Part shown: piece by piece, positions 45,692 through 55,500 of the stretch
How the letters are laid out: every line of letters begins with the position of its first letter
Numbering within the stretch: the stretch's first letter is position 1
NCBI RefSeq assembly: GCF_011634775.1
Contig: NZ_JAALXT010000001.1
Coordinates: 1,417,061 to 1,481,060, forward strand
Reading direction: 5' to 3'
Source of the DNA: Thalassoroseus pseudoceratinae
GTDB lineage: Bacteria; Planctomycetota; Planctomycetia; Planctomycetales; Planctomycetaceae
DNA: 64,000 nt
Made by a program: the position numbers and the translations under genes
The notes under the pieces: generated by a model
What the model was told of the DNA's origin: nothing
Seen by the model: only the letters and a program-made list of their open reading frames with translations
The model's database searches: none

Positions 45692-47518
45692 TCACTCCTC
45701 TTCCGGGACTCGTTCGTTGACCCACGCGATCAACGCGTCTTGCATGGCATCGACGATGCCTTCCGTCGTTTGCTTGGTTTGTGGCAACTCAGCACTGGCA
45801 ACCTTCGGCGTTCGAGCGAACGAGTAGTACTTGATTTTTGGCTCGGTTCCCGATGGTCGCACGGCGATTGTGTATGTTTCTTCGCCGCGTCGTCCTTCGA
45901 AAATGAGCAAGTTCCCTTCCGGTTTCGCAATTTGGCTTTCGACGCTGTTCTCCGGAACCGTCCGCTTTTCGCCGGTCTGATAATCGCGGACGGCGGTGAG
46001 TGTCACATCGCCGAGTTGGCTTGGAGGATTGTTGCGGAACTCGTCAAGAATCTGCCCGATCTGCTTTTGACCGGACGAACCTTTGCGAACTTGCGACTTC
46101 TGGCATTCAAAGAAGTAACCGAACTCCCCGTACAATTCTTCGAGGCGATCGAGCAGCGTTTTGCCCTCGGCTTGAAGTTCCGCCGCAAACTCAAGCAACA
46201 GCAACGCCGCGATCCCGGCGTCCTTGTCGCGTGCGTACTGACCGGCGAGATAGCCCAACGATTCTTCCGCACCGAACACGAACTGATCTGGGCCTTCCTC
46301 GTCCATCGTTTGACCGATGTACTTGAAGCCGACCAACAAATCGTTGATCACGCGGAAACTGCGTGCCTTTGCGATCTCTGCAATCAGCGGCGTTGTGACC
46401 AGGGTTTCGACGACATAGCCGCCCTCGACTTGGCCTTGTTTCTTACCGGTGACATAGTCGGCAATCAACGCACCGATTCGGTTGCCCGTTAAGTGTTGGA
46501 ACTGGCCGTTCCCGTCTTTCACACTCACACCGAGCCGGTCGGCATCGGGGTCGGAGGCAAGAATCAACCCGATATTGGTTCCAGCTACCGCTTCGATGGC
46601 GGGCTCGAAGACTTCCGGCCGTTCTGGGTTGGGCAGTTGATCGGGTACGTTCGTGAAATCGGAATCCGCGTTGGCTTGCGGCTCGAAGATTTGCACTCCT
46701 GTGAAACCGGCATCCTGCAAAATCCGATACACCGAAGTCGCCCCGACACCGTGTAACGGCGTAAACATCGCGGCGATATCACGTTGATCCGACAGGCTTT
46801 GAGCCATCACGGCGTCAGCGTACGCCTGATCGACTTTTTCACCGACAATCGTGATGCCACCGGCTTGGATTGCGTCCTCCAGATCGACCATCGGGATTTC
46901 GGTGGCTTGGTAGACGCAGTCGATAATGCCTTTGTCGTGTGGGAACAGGACCTGTCCGCCATGACTCCAATAGGCTTTGAATCCATTGTCAGATGGCGGG
47001 TTGTGCGAGGCGGAGATCATCACGCCAATGTCGCAGCCCAGATGCCGAACCGCGAACGACAACGCGGGCGTCGATCGAAAGTCGTCGAACAAATCCACTT
47101 TAAGACCGTGAGCTGCAAACACACGAGCGGTCAGCTCGGCAAACTCGCGGGAGCGGTGCCGGGTGTCGTGGGCAATCACGGCTTTTCCGCCGGCTTCACC
47201 CCGCTCTTGCTTCAGATAGGTGGCCATTCCGTGCGCGGACTCGGCAATCGTCCGTTCGTTGACTGTCGCGGAACCCACTTCCGCCATCAACCCACGACGC
47301 CCGCCAGTGCCAAACGGAATCACTTCCCAGAAGAGAAGGTCCAACCGTTCAAAATCCTTGACCTCCATCATTCGCAAAATCGGATCCCGATAGGCCGCAT
47401 ATTGTGGTTCGGTCATCCAGCGAGTGATGTTCTCAACCGCACCGGCGGACAATTTGCCGGAGTCCTGACCCTCGGATAGTGTTTGTTCCCAGTCGGGCGA
47501 ATTACCTGAGTTCGTCAT
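45692..47518 (-). CDS. Phosphoglucomutase/phosphomannomutase (phosphohexomutase)
   Basis: The protein has 608 residues from ATG 47518. It has four domains: ETVLxR-type FGTGGRRGLMAEVGSATVNE, the phosphoserine loop VMISASHNPPSDNGFKAYW (Ser about 170), the metal site LASDPDADRLGVSVKDG, the sugar-binding FVFGAEESLGYLAGQYARD, and the phosphate-binding IAVRPSGTEPKIKYY. It interconverts hexose 1- and 6-phosphates, feeding nucleotide-sugar or glycogen synthesis. The UDP-sugar pyrophosphorylase at 61476 could use the product. Its N-terminus resembles the PGM2-like branch. The longer upstream reading is rejected. Confidence 0.93.
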   Translation of the reverse strand: MTNSGNSPDWEQTLSEGQDSGKLSAGAVENITRWMTEPQYAAYRDPILRMMEVKDFERLDLLFWEVIPFGTGGRRGLMAEVGSATVNERTIAESAHGMATYLKQERGEAGGKAVIAHDTRHRSREFAELTARVFAAHGLKVDLFDDFRSTPALSFAVRHLGCDIGVMISASHNPPSDNGFKAYWSHGGQVLFPHDKGIIDCVYQATEIPMVDLEDAIQAGGITIVGEKVDQAYADAVMAQSLSDQRDIAAMFTPLHGVGATSVYRILQDAGFTGVQIFEPQANADSDFTNVPDQLPNPERPEVFEPAIEAVAGTNIGLILASDPDADRLGVSVKDGNGQFQHLTGNRIGALIADYVTGKKQGQVEGGYVVETLVTTPLIAEIAKARSFRVINDLLVGFKYIGQTMDEEGPDQFVFGAEESLGYLAGQYARDKDAGIAALLLLEFAAELQAEGKTLLDRLEELYGEFGYFFECQKSQVRKGSSGQKQIGQILDEFRNNPPSQLGDVTLTAVRDYQTGEKRTVPENSVESQIAKPEGNLLIFEGRRGEETYTIAVRPSGTEPKIKYYSFARTPKVASAELPQTKQTTEGIVDAMQDALIAWVNERVPEEE

Positions 47519-47858
47519 AAGAGTGTCTTGAACCAGAATTGAGATGCAGAGATTCCGCGATGTCTCGCACACCATAGCATGTTTGTGCGGGCGATTCGAT
47601 CGTATCCGCCGCCGAATCATCAACGGTCAACGTGGTTGTTCTTGGACCATGCCCGTTGACGCTATTCCAACCACTCTCGACGCGACTTCGTTCGCTGCAC
47701 GTCTGTCTGCAGCCGTTTTTCTGCTGTGACTCCCGGTGAAGTCGGGAATTTGGGGAAACATGCCCGGGGAAATCGCTGTTGGAACGGTGCGTGCTGTGGG
47801 CGGGTTGATGTCAGCTCTTAGTTTTGAAACCTACTGATGATCGAGTGAAGGAGAACGG
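47519..47858. other. Divergent spacer, no gene seen
   Basis: This 340-base region lies between the phosphohexomutase and Mn-catalase starts. Small open frames exist, but none has a ribosome site with sensible codon use. It must carry the promoters of both genes; no clear box pair was found. Confidence 0.4.
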
Positions 47859-48686
47859 ATGTTTTATCACGACGGCGGCAAACTGCAGTACCCAGTTCGC
47901 GTTGAAAAACCCAACCCACTTTTCGCAAAAGCGTTGCAACAAGCCATTGGGGGAATCCAGGGAGAGATTCGGGTTTGTCTTCAGTACCTCTTCCAAGCTT
48001 GGGGAGCGCGAGGACCGGTGAAATACCGAGACATGCTTCTCGAAACCGGAACCGAGGAAATGGCCCATATCGAAATGCTGGCAACGGCGGTTGCGTTGAA
48101 TCTCGAAGGGGCTCCACTTGAGCAAGATGAAGCCGCCAAAGACCCAGTCGTGTATGCCGCCTTGGGTGGAATGAACATTCAACACGTGATCGGCACCTGC
48201 ATGGCGGCAATGCCTGTCGACGCCGAAGGTGTGCCATTCAATTGCTCGCACGTGTACGCCTCTGGGAACATCGCTGCAGACATGCTCGCCAATGCGACCG
48301 CGGAATCTACGGGACGCATGCTGGCGTGTCAGTTGTGGAAAATGACCGACGACCCCGGCATGAAAGACATGCTGAGCTACATGATCGCTCGCGACACCAT
48401 GCACCAGAATCAGTGGCTGGCCGCTTGGGAAGAACTGGGCGGAGCGAAGAATCACCCCATCCCCAACAACTTCCCACAAGAAGACGAGAACCAAGACTTT
48501 AATTACGCCTTCCAATCTTACGCCACCGACAACTCCGGATTCAAAGTTCCAGAAGGCAAGTGGACCAAAGGCAAATCGTTCGACGGACGCGGCGAAAATA
48601 GCGTGGTCACCATGAAGCCGCTCGGCGATAAACCGAGCTTAGGCAAAGCCTCCCCGAAGGCACCGGTTCAGAAGAGCCAGCAGTAG
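47859..48686 (+). CDS. Manganese catalase
   Basis: The protein has 275 residues. A four-helix bundle carries the dimanganese ligands: Glu in GEIRVCLQYLFQAW, Glu and His in TGTEEMAHIEMLA, Glu in NATAESTGRMLA and His in IARDTMHQNQW. MFYHDGGKLQYPVRVEKPNP at the start is diagnostic of the family. It breaks down hydrogen peroxide without heme. The C-terminal part (FKVPEGKWTKGKSFDGRGE) and a Lys/Pro/Ser tail are normal variations. The gene is followed by a small Tat-like secreted protein gene, perhaps in the same transcript. Confidence 0.95.
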   Translation: MFYHDGGKLQYPVRVEKPNPLFAKALQQAIGGIQGEIRVCLQYLFQAWGARGPVKYRDMLLETGTEEMAHIEMLATAVALNLEGAPLEQDEAAKDPVVYAALGGMNIQHVIGTCMAAMPVDAEGVPFNCSHVYASGNIAADMLANATAESTGRMLACQLWKMTDDPGMKDMLSYMIARDTMHQNQWLAAWEELGGAKNHPIPNNFPQEDENQDFNYAFQSYATDNSGFKVPEGKWTKGKSFDGRGENSVVTMKPLGDKPSLGKASPKAPVQKSQQ

Positions 48687-48734
48687 CCCGAATGGTTTAT
48701 CATTTCCCAGACATCTTAGAAGGAATGAAATGTC

Positions 48735-49148
48735 ATGACTGAGATAATCCGTCGCGAGGCCATTGCCACACTCGCTGGGACAGGTGCGTTAGCGTCACTG
48801 TTGGGACGTCCGCACACCGCGGGTGCATCGACGAGCGAACGCAACTCGACTGTTGCATTGGTGGAAGGCACGCTTTCCACGACCCACCGCAAAGGTCGAC
48901 AACTTCAAGGTTTCATCGAGACCGGTATTCGTCACGGTCACGTTCTTTGCAGTCTTGTTCGCCAGGATGAACGCAACCCAGCCGTGCAATCCGTTTTCGC
49001 CGAACCAACACAGCACGAAGGGCGGCACGGTGTGGCCGTTAAAGTCTCGTTCTTCACCGAACCGGTTGGAGAACTGACCGTCTCGTTGCTACACGTTCAA
49101 CCATCAAACGAAACGCAAGTTGCGAGGAAGGTGGCGGCAATCGACTAA
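48735..49148 (+). CDS. Small Tat-like secreted protein, unknown
   Basis: The protein has 137 residues. The N-terminus IIRREAIATLAGTGALASLL resembles a Tat signal (twin Arg then a hydrophobic stretch), ending near TAGAST. The rest has no recognised domain: a short beta-rich segment, a His/Arg-rich stretch, and FFTEPVGELTVSLLHVQPSN. A ribosome site (AGAAGGAATGAAATGTC) precedes ATG 48735. It lies 48 bases after Mn-catalase and before a terminator, so it is probably co-transcribed and may help oxidative defence; this is a guess from position. Confidence 0.65.
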   Translation: MTEIIRREAIATLAGTGALASLLGRPHTAGASTSERNSTVALVEGTLSTTHRKGRQLQGFIETGIRHGHVLCSLVRQDERNPAVQSVFAEPTQHEGRHGVAVKVSFFTEPVGELTVSLLHVQPSNETQVARKVAAID

Positions 49149-49204
49149 GCCGTGTTGTTTCTCTCGCTCGAACAACGTGTTAGCATTGAGGCGTTCAAAT
49201 CCGG

Positions 49205-49238
49205 GCCAGGCGGTTTGATCAATCGCTTGGCTTTTTTT
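49205..49238 (+). terminator. Rho-independent terminator before the hydrolase gene
   Basis: The stem GCCAGGCG / CGCTTGGC (49205-49212 and 49224-49231, one G-T pair) has an 11-base loop and is followed directly by TTTTTTT. It ends the Mn-catalase and small secreted protein unit. Confidence 0.7.
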
Positions 49239-49265
49239 GTGCCTTGTGAAAACGGAAGAAGCATC

Positions 49266-50150
49266 GTGAATCGAAACATTGTGCCGATGGTTGTTTGTCT
49301 CACTCTTCTGTACTCAACAAAAATGTTTGCTCAACAGCCGCAAGCGCGATTACTCCAGAACGTGCAAATTGATCGGGATTTGGAATACGTCAAGAACGGT
49401 CACGAACGGCATCGGCTCGATATCTACAGGCGGAAGAATGTGGATCAGCCGCAACCGCTTGTCGTGTGGATTCACGGCGGGGCATGGTTAGCCGGTAGCA
49501 AGGCGAGTGGCCGACGCATGTTGCAATTCCTGAAACACGACTACGCAGTGGCGAGTATCAATTACCGGCTCAGTCACCATGCCATCTTTCCCGCTCAAAT
49601 CGAAGACTGCAAAGCGGCGATTCGCTACCTGAGAGCGAACGCAAAGAAGTTCAACATCGATCCAAACCGCATCGGTGTCGCAGGGGCATCGGCGGGCGGA
49701 CACTTGGTAGCCTTGCTAGGGACTTCCGGTGACGCGAAAGAGTTGGAGGGCGACGGTGGCAACGCCGAGCAGTCCAGCCATGTGCAAGCCGTGGTCGATT
49801 TGTTCGGACCGACAGACCTCACGCAAATGGGTGGCAGCCACGATAATCCGAACTCGCCGGAAGCCAAGTTGATTGGCGGCCCGGTCCAAGAGAAGAAGGC
49901 CGAAGCCGCCAAGGCTAATCCGATCAACTACATCACCAAAGACGATCCGCCGTTTCAGATCCTCCATGGCGACAAAGACCGTGTCGTTCCGCACAGTCAA
50001 AGCGAACTCTTGACCGCCGCCCTCAAGAAGGCCGGTGTGCCGGTCACTTTTCACACTCTCGCGGGAGCCGGCCACGGTGGGCGACAATTTGAAAGCCCGG
50101 AGACCTTCCAACGAATCCTGGAATTTTTCGACCAGCATCTCAAGAAGTGA
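49266..50150 (+). CDS. Secreted alpha/beta hydrolase (esterase/lipase-like)
   Basis: The protein has 294 residues from GTG 49266, after GGAAGAAG; the longer upstream reading runs through a terminator and is rejected. A signal peptide (IVPMVVCLTLLYSTKMFA) precedes an alpha/beta hydrolase of the BD-FAE/esterase type. It has the oxyanion HGGAWLAG, nucleophile Ser in GASAGGHLVAL, Asp in LHGDKDRVVPHSQ and His in AGAGHGGRQFE. It probably cleaves ester bonds of polysaccharide side groups in the periplasm; planctomycetes have many. Its stop overlaps the convergent membrane gene by 11 bases. Confidence 0.92.
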   Translation: MNRNIVPMVVCLTLLYSTKMFAQQPQARLLQNVQIDRDLEYVKNGHERHRLDIYRRKNVDQPQPLVVWIHGGAWLAGSKASGRRMLQFLKHDYAVASINYRLSHHAIFPAQIEDCKAAIRYLRANAKKFNIDPNRIGVAGASAGGHLVALLGTSGDAKELEGDGGNAEQSSHVQAVVDLFGPTDLTQMGGSHDNPNSPEAKLIGGPVQEKKAEAAKANPINYITKDDPPFQILHGDKDRVVPHSQSELLTAALKKAGVPVTFHTLAGAGHGGRQFESPETFQRILEFFDQHLKK

Positions 50151-50883
50151 TATCGGGGCGAGATCGCTTTTGGAATGGTTGGCGTTTGAGAATTTGCTCT
50201 TGCGTGAAGGCCATCAGGTCGATGGCGATATCGGCAACGATTGCTCGTCCCTTCGTCAACCATGCGGCCGCGAACGCCCAGAGGGCAATCCACTCGAGCC
50301 AGAAGATGACGTTGTAGTCATTGCCGATTTGCTGCCAATCGGCAGGTAACAGGAACAGAAACGTTCCCATCGTCAGCGTGCTCAAGAGAATGACGATCCC
50401 GCTGGTCCGGTAGACAAAATTCCGTTGCGGCGAATGCGGTTCCGCTTCCCGATTCGTCGGCTTAGAACTCGGAAAGTGAACCAGCGAGTAAAACGCCAAC
50501 ATGGTGAAAAAGACGCCGCCGAAAAACGAGTGCAAATAACCGGCCACGGTCACCGGTTCTAGCGGATCAGTTTGGGCATCGAGCGGGCACAATGCCACGC
50601 CGAGGGCGAACACACACCCCAGGTTCGCAGTCCAGTTTTCGATCCAATCGTTCCCGCGATAGCAAAACAGAAAGATGCCAATCGCACACAGCGTGCCGAC
50701 GAACACGTCTCGCAACGGCGTGTGGTAGTAGCTGCTCATGTTGTCCTGAATGTCGATGCCCATCAGCCACCCGATCGGCCCCAACACAATCGGCAACAAC
50801 AACCCACTCACCCCAATCGCCCGGCGAATCCCGATGTACGAGACAACCAACGGCTGAGCGGAACCAGGAAGTTCAGGGATCAA
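50140..50883 (-). CDS. Six-TM membrane protein, unknown
   Basis: The protein has 247 residues and starts at TTG 50883, seven bases after AGGA. Six hydrophobic segments: GVSGLLLPIVLGPIGWLMG, FVGTLCAIGIFLFC, LGCVFALGVALCPL, FFGGVFFTMLAFYSLVHF, GIVILLSTLTMGTFLFLL and WLEWIALWAFAAAWLT. The motif NMSSYYHTPLRDVFVGTLCA is distinctive and probably marks a conserved family, but I cannot name it. It is third in a same-strand run after moxR and the 119-residue unknown (47-base gap), so may be part of that operon. Function unknown. Confidence 0.75.
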   Translation of the reverse strand: MIPELPGSAQPLVVSYIGIRRAIGVSGLLLPIVLGPIGWLMGIDIQDNMSSYYHTPLRDVFVGTLCAIGIFLFCYRGNDWIENWTANLGCVFALGVALCPLDAQTDPLEPVTVAGYLHSFFGGVFFTMLAFYSLVHFPSSKPTNREAEPHSPQRNFVYRTSGIVILLSTLTMGTFLFLLPADWQQIGNDYNVIFWLEWIALWAFAAAWLTKGRAIVADIAIDLMAFTQEQILKRQPFQKRSRPDITS

Positions 50884-50930
50884 TGGAATTTCCTATTTCT
50901 AAACCCAATACGAAACGGCCCCCGATGGAC

Positions 50931-51290
50931 CTACCATTTCACGTTTTCGAGGACAACTTCGATTGATCGAATAATCCATTTGCGGTCGAAGTAATCGGTT
51001 TGAAAATATCGAATCGCCATTCGACTCATTGATAGTTCATCAACGAACCACACTTCCCGATGCAGTATGCCATCGAAGTCGACCTTCAAATACCATCCTG
51101 TTCTTGGTGGCGATTGGAGCCGATATGCTCGGTGATATTGTTCGGGAAATCTCTGCAGGAATTTATACGTTCCGTTCTGGACGGGAAACTCAATGCGTCG
51201 TCGAAGTTGAAACCGGCCGTCCTTCCAACAACACCAAACCACCTCAGTTCGCGGATATCGCCAACAGCCTTCGATTCCGATGAGTTTCAT
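50931..51290 (-). CDS. Unknown 119-residue protein downstream of moxR
   Basis: No domain was recognised. The protein is rich in Trp, Arg and Tyr (for example WCCWKDGRFQLRRRIEFPVQ and QRFPEQYHRAYRLQSP), without a signal peptide or TM segment. It starts 13 bases after the moxR stop and just after GGGGGAC, so it is likely translated with moxR. Its size and basic/aromatic composition could suggest a partner or substrate of the AAA protein, but nothing in the sequence shows this. Confidence 0.65.
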   Translation of the reverse strand: MKLIGIEGCWRYPRTEVVWCCWKDGRFQLRRRIEFPVQNGTYKFLQRFPEQYHRAYRLQSPPRTGWYLKVDFDGILHREVWFVDELSMSRMAIRYFQTDYFDRKWIIRSIEVVLENVKW

Positions 51291-51303
51291 GTGTCCCCCG
51301 CAA

Positions 51304-52326
51304 CTACGACTTCCCGTATTTCGGAATCTCCGGTTCCGGGACCTCGGTCAGCAAGCGCTCGATGACGTCTTCAGTTGCTAACCCTTCGGCTTGGGCTTGG
51401 AAGTTGGTGGAGATGCGGTGGCGGAGTACGGGGATGGCGACTTTGCGGATGTCTTCGACAGACACACTTGGGCGGCCGTCCATCGCGGCGACAGCTTTGC
51501 CACCGGCGATGAGATATTGTCCCGCTCGAGGGCCGGCCCCCCAATCGACGAGGTCTTTCACGAACTTCGGTGACATCTCGTCCTGCGGTCGTGTTGCCCG
51601 CACCAATCTTGCCACATAGTTGATGGTGAGCGGTGCGATTTCGATCTGACGAATCTGCTTCTGCAAATAGGTAATTGCCTTCGCGGACAACACCTTTCGC
51701 ACCGGCTGAGTTTCCGCTCCGGTCGTGCTGGAAAGGATACGCTCTTCCTCGTCGAGCGAAGGGTAATCGACTTTGATGTTGAACATGAACCGGTCCAATT
51801 GAGCCTCCGGCAGAGGATATGTTCCTTCTTGCTCAATCGGGTTCTGCGTGGCGATTACAAAGAACGGTTCCGGGAGTGCGAACGTTTCCTGTCCGGCGGT
51901 AATTTCGCGTTCCTGCATCGCTTGGAGCAGGGCGGCTTGGGTCTTGGGTGGTGTCCGGTTGATTTCGTCCGCGAGCACGACATTCGCAAAGATCGGCCCC
52001 TGCACGAAGCGGAAGTTTCGACGACCGTCTTCCGATTCCTCCAGCACGTTGGTCCCGGTGATGTCAGAGGGCATCAGGTCCGGTGTGAACTGCACGCGTT
52101 TGAACGTCACGTCCAGAATTTGGGCAATCGTGCTGACGAGCAACGTCTTCGCCAAGCCGGGCACACCCACGAGCAAGCAGTGCCCACCGGTGAAGATCGC
52201 GGCAAGGATTTGATCGATCACCGTTTCCTGCCCGACGATCACCTTGTGCAGTTCTTCCTGCATCAACTCGTGATGCTTATTGAGCTTGGTCAAAAACTCG
52301 TCGAAATCGCGTTTATCCTGGGCCAC
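51304..52326 (-). CDS. MoxR-family AAA+ ATPase
   Basis: The protein has 340 residues from GTG 52326 (AAGGA at ten bases); an ATG at 52419 would add 31 unlikely residues. It shows HKVIVGQETVIDQILAAIFT, Walker A GVPGLAKTLLVS, Walker B VVLADEINRTPPKTQAALLQ, sensor 1 VIATQNPIEQEGTYPLPEAQ and the C-terminal LRHRISTNFQAQAEGL. MoxR ATPases usually act with VWA and DUF58 proteins to assemble or activate enzymes. Here no DUF58 or VWA gene follows, but two uncharacterised genes do. Confidence 0.93.
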   Translation of the reverse strand: MAQDKRDFDEFLTKLNKHHELMQEELHKVIVGQETVIDQILAAIFTGGHCLLVGVPGLAKTLLVSTIAQILDVTFKRVQFTPDLMPSDITGTNVLEESEDGRRNFRFVQGPIFANVVLADEINRTPPKTQAALLQAMQEREITAGQETFALPEPFFVIATQNPIEQEGTYPLPEAQLDRFMFNIKVDYPSLDEEERILSSTTGAETQPVRKVLSAKAITYLQKQIRQIEIAPLTINYVARLVRATRPQDEMSPKFVKDLVDWGAGPRAGQYLIAGGKAVAAMDGRPSVSVEDIRKVAIPVLRHRISTNFQAQAEGLATEDVIERLLTEVPEPEIPKYGKS

Positions 52327-52475
52327 GATGGTGCGGTCCTTGTTTGCTTGATGATGTGACAATGTCTGGGGTGACGATGTGAAATGATAGCCAGGAACAC
52401 ACCGTTCACACTCCATCACGAGGAAAACATTCCGCGCACGTAGTCTCTGATTGTAGGCAAGCCACCGTCAACGCA

Positions 52476-52507
52476 CAAAGCCCCCAAGTTGAATCTCAGG
52501 GGCTTTG
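52476..52507 (-). terminator. Terminator after the RND exporter gene
   Basis: On the minus strand the stem CAAAGCCCC / GGGGCTTTG (52507-52499 and 52484-52476) has a 14-base loop and is followed by TGCG. It lies between the exporter stop and moxR, separating the two units. There is no clear T-run. Confidence 0.55.
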
Positions 52508-52560
52508 TCGGATGTTCAAATCAGAGCACACGGACGTCGTCCGTCTCTGGTCGCCATCGC

Positions 52561-55500
52561 TCAAGCAGCGCGGCGACGGCTGTTTTTGCTTCGCGATTGT
52601 TGCTGGTTCTTTGTCTCGCGGGCTTTGTCGAGGTTGAGTTTTTCGTCCTCGATTTCAGCTTCTGCATCTCCGGACGACAGACACGTCAGCATTGCTGGCA
52701 ACATAACCAACGACACAAACAGGCATCCGCCAACACCGATCACCAGCACCAATCCCACGCTCGCCAAGCCACGATGAGCCGCCATCAACATGCTGCCGAA
52801 ACCGGCCATCGTTGTGAGCGAAGTCAAGGTGATGGCGTTCATTGTGCTCGACGATGTTCGGTACCGTGTGCCACGCTGAAGACGGAAATCGTGCACGACA
52901 TGCACCCCGTCGTCCACACCGATCCCAAGCACCAACGGCAGAACGATGAGGTTCGCCGGGTTCAGATCGATGCCAAAAACGGCGAACCAACCAAACATCA
53001 ACAATCCACCGGCGACCGGGGGAACCATTGCGAGCAGGGCATCCCGAAGGTTTTGGTAATCCAAGATGGAAGCACTCGCGACAATCATCACCAAGTATGC
53101 CGAAATCAGAACTGTCGGACTGATCTCAATCCGTCGAGTTTGCAGCATCATCGCCGCAAATACCACGACCGCAAGCGGCGGCAGCAAGACGAGCAACTTC
53201 TGTTCTTTACACAGAAAATCCATCAACAACACAATGAGCACAACGGCCAATGCGTACAAAGACGCATTCCGGTAACTCTGTTGAATTTGTCGCGACGCCT
53301 CATGGTTCTGCAACGGCGTGCCGGTCACATTTGGATCGACCGAACGCAAATCTTGCACAAAATGCGCTAGCGGATCCGCGTCCCAGATTTCATCTTTGGG
53401 ATAGATTTGCAACAACCATTTGCGGCTTTCGCCTTCCGCGGGGTTGCTGACGAATCGGTTCTGCAACTGTGTGGGAAGATCGTCCCAGCCCAGCGGTGCG
53501 GTCTCGGTCGCGGCAAGCAAGCCATGCAACTGGAACAACAATGCTCCGGTCGCACGTTGCTGGAAGCCCATCAGAAATTTCGATTGCTCATCCAATGACA
53601 ACGCTTCGAAGCGGTCCAAGAATTGATCGACCTTGGCGGCGGCAGCGGTCGCGTCTGGATGTCTCACCCGACGCAACGCTTGCAATGTCGCTTCCATTTG
53701 CCGACCGCAAGAAGCCGGATTCAATTGTGGCATCAGCGGAATCTGTCGTGGCAACCGTGACAATCGCTGACGGAAGGCCAGAATCGAAGGCTGCGTTTCG
53801 GCGATGGAACTGGTTGGCAAGCGTGAAGCGAGGTCTTCAACGCGGTCGACCGTCGGAAGCTTTTCGAACTCATGACGCAACCGCCGTGCTTCTTCCGGAG
53901 ACTCCGCCACCGAAACAGCGTAGAGCAGGGAATGGTCCGATTGTTCGAACATCCGTTGTTGGACGTCGACCGAATCAATGCCTTTAGCCTGCAAGTTCAA
54001 CAGATTCGAGTCGTAGCGAATCTTCCATTCAAAGCCGTCGTTCACACTCACAACCTGCGAACCGAACCCGACCACCAACACGATCGAGGCGATCGCCACG
54101 AGACGTGGGAAGCGTGCGATGAAGTTGCGGAGAATGTGAAAATCGAACGGGGCGGGCAGTTGCTTCGGTGCCAAGTCACCATCGGACAACGCCACAAGTG
54201 CCGGCAGCACGAGGAACGTGCACGCTGCACAAATGAGAATCCCGCCGCCCGCAATGATGCCGAGTTCCGCAACGCCGAGAAAATCCGTGAAGGTTGCACA
54301 GAAAAATGCCAAAGCGGTGGTCAGTGCCGCCGTGACAATCCCGGTCCCCACGCTGGATGAAGTCTCTTTGAGTGCGGGTCGAAGTTCCTTGCCGCGATGC
54401 CGAATTTCCAAGTATCGGGCGAGGTAGTGAATCGCGAAATCGATTCCCAAGCCAATCAGAATGACTGCAAAGGAAACCGAAAGAATGTTCAAATGCCCAA
54501 CTACGAGCGTTGTGTAACCGAACGTCCATGTCATACCGACGAGCAACATGATCAGGGACAAAAGTGGATGCCGGAGGCCACGGAACCCCACGAACATCAA
54601 CACCGCGACAGCAATCAACGACACCACCGATGCGGCTGTCATATCGGATTGCGACCGCCGCATTTCATCGTTTTCGAGAACGGGAATCCCCGTCAGACCG
54701 ATTTTCGTCTCCGGATACCGCTCGGAAACTTCGGCGATAATCTCGCGGAGCCGAGTCACTGCCGTGGTTGCACCGTCGAAACTGGAATCTTCGGTGAGAT
54801 TCGGTTTTACCTGCACGAATCCCATCGTGCCGCGTTTGTTCATCAAGTAGGTGACGGCACCGGTTGCAAGCGGCACAGCACTTGGGATAACCCGCGGCCA
54901 TGGGTTTTCGAACCCGCCAGAGTTCTCCAGGCTGCCGTTCAAACTCTCCGTCAGCTGATCAATTCGGTCCAGGAGTCGAGCTGTTTCCTCGCTGGACGTG
55001 ACGACCTGATGCGGGAGTTGGTCATGTCGGCGTGCCTCCGCGTTCAGTTCTCGGGCAAACGCAGCGTACTGAACGTCTAATCGAGTTTGGTCCCAACGTC
55101 CGTTGATCGCCGAGCTGAATTGCTCCAGGTTTCGCAGTCCCGCTTGCAATTCCGCGGGTGTGAAGTATTGCAGCCCTTTGCGTCGGAGTTGCGAGGTGTC
55201 GATCCGATAGAGAACGTCACTAAACAGTTCCGGTTCACGTTCGAGACGGGGCCCCAAGTCATCGAGGATGCTGCGAATCAAATCGGAATGATCCGACTCG
55301 ACAACGACGACGATATCCGATTGGTCGCCAAACTCCTCGGTGTACGCCATCCAACGTTGATGGTACTCCGCTCGCGGGTCGATGAGGTCGGCGCGTTGGG
55401 TGCGGAAGTCGAGACACACCGCCGTGTAGCCGGCAGCGGCGAATGAGACCAGCATCACTAGGCACAACGTCAACCTCGGGTAGCGGGAGACCGCTCTCGT

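Noticed and set aside
49152..49265. N-terminal extension of the alpha/beta hydrolase
   Set aside because: It would read through a terminator hairpin; GTG 49266 has a good ribosome site and a signal peptide follows.
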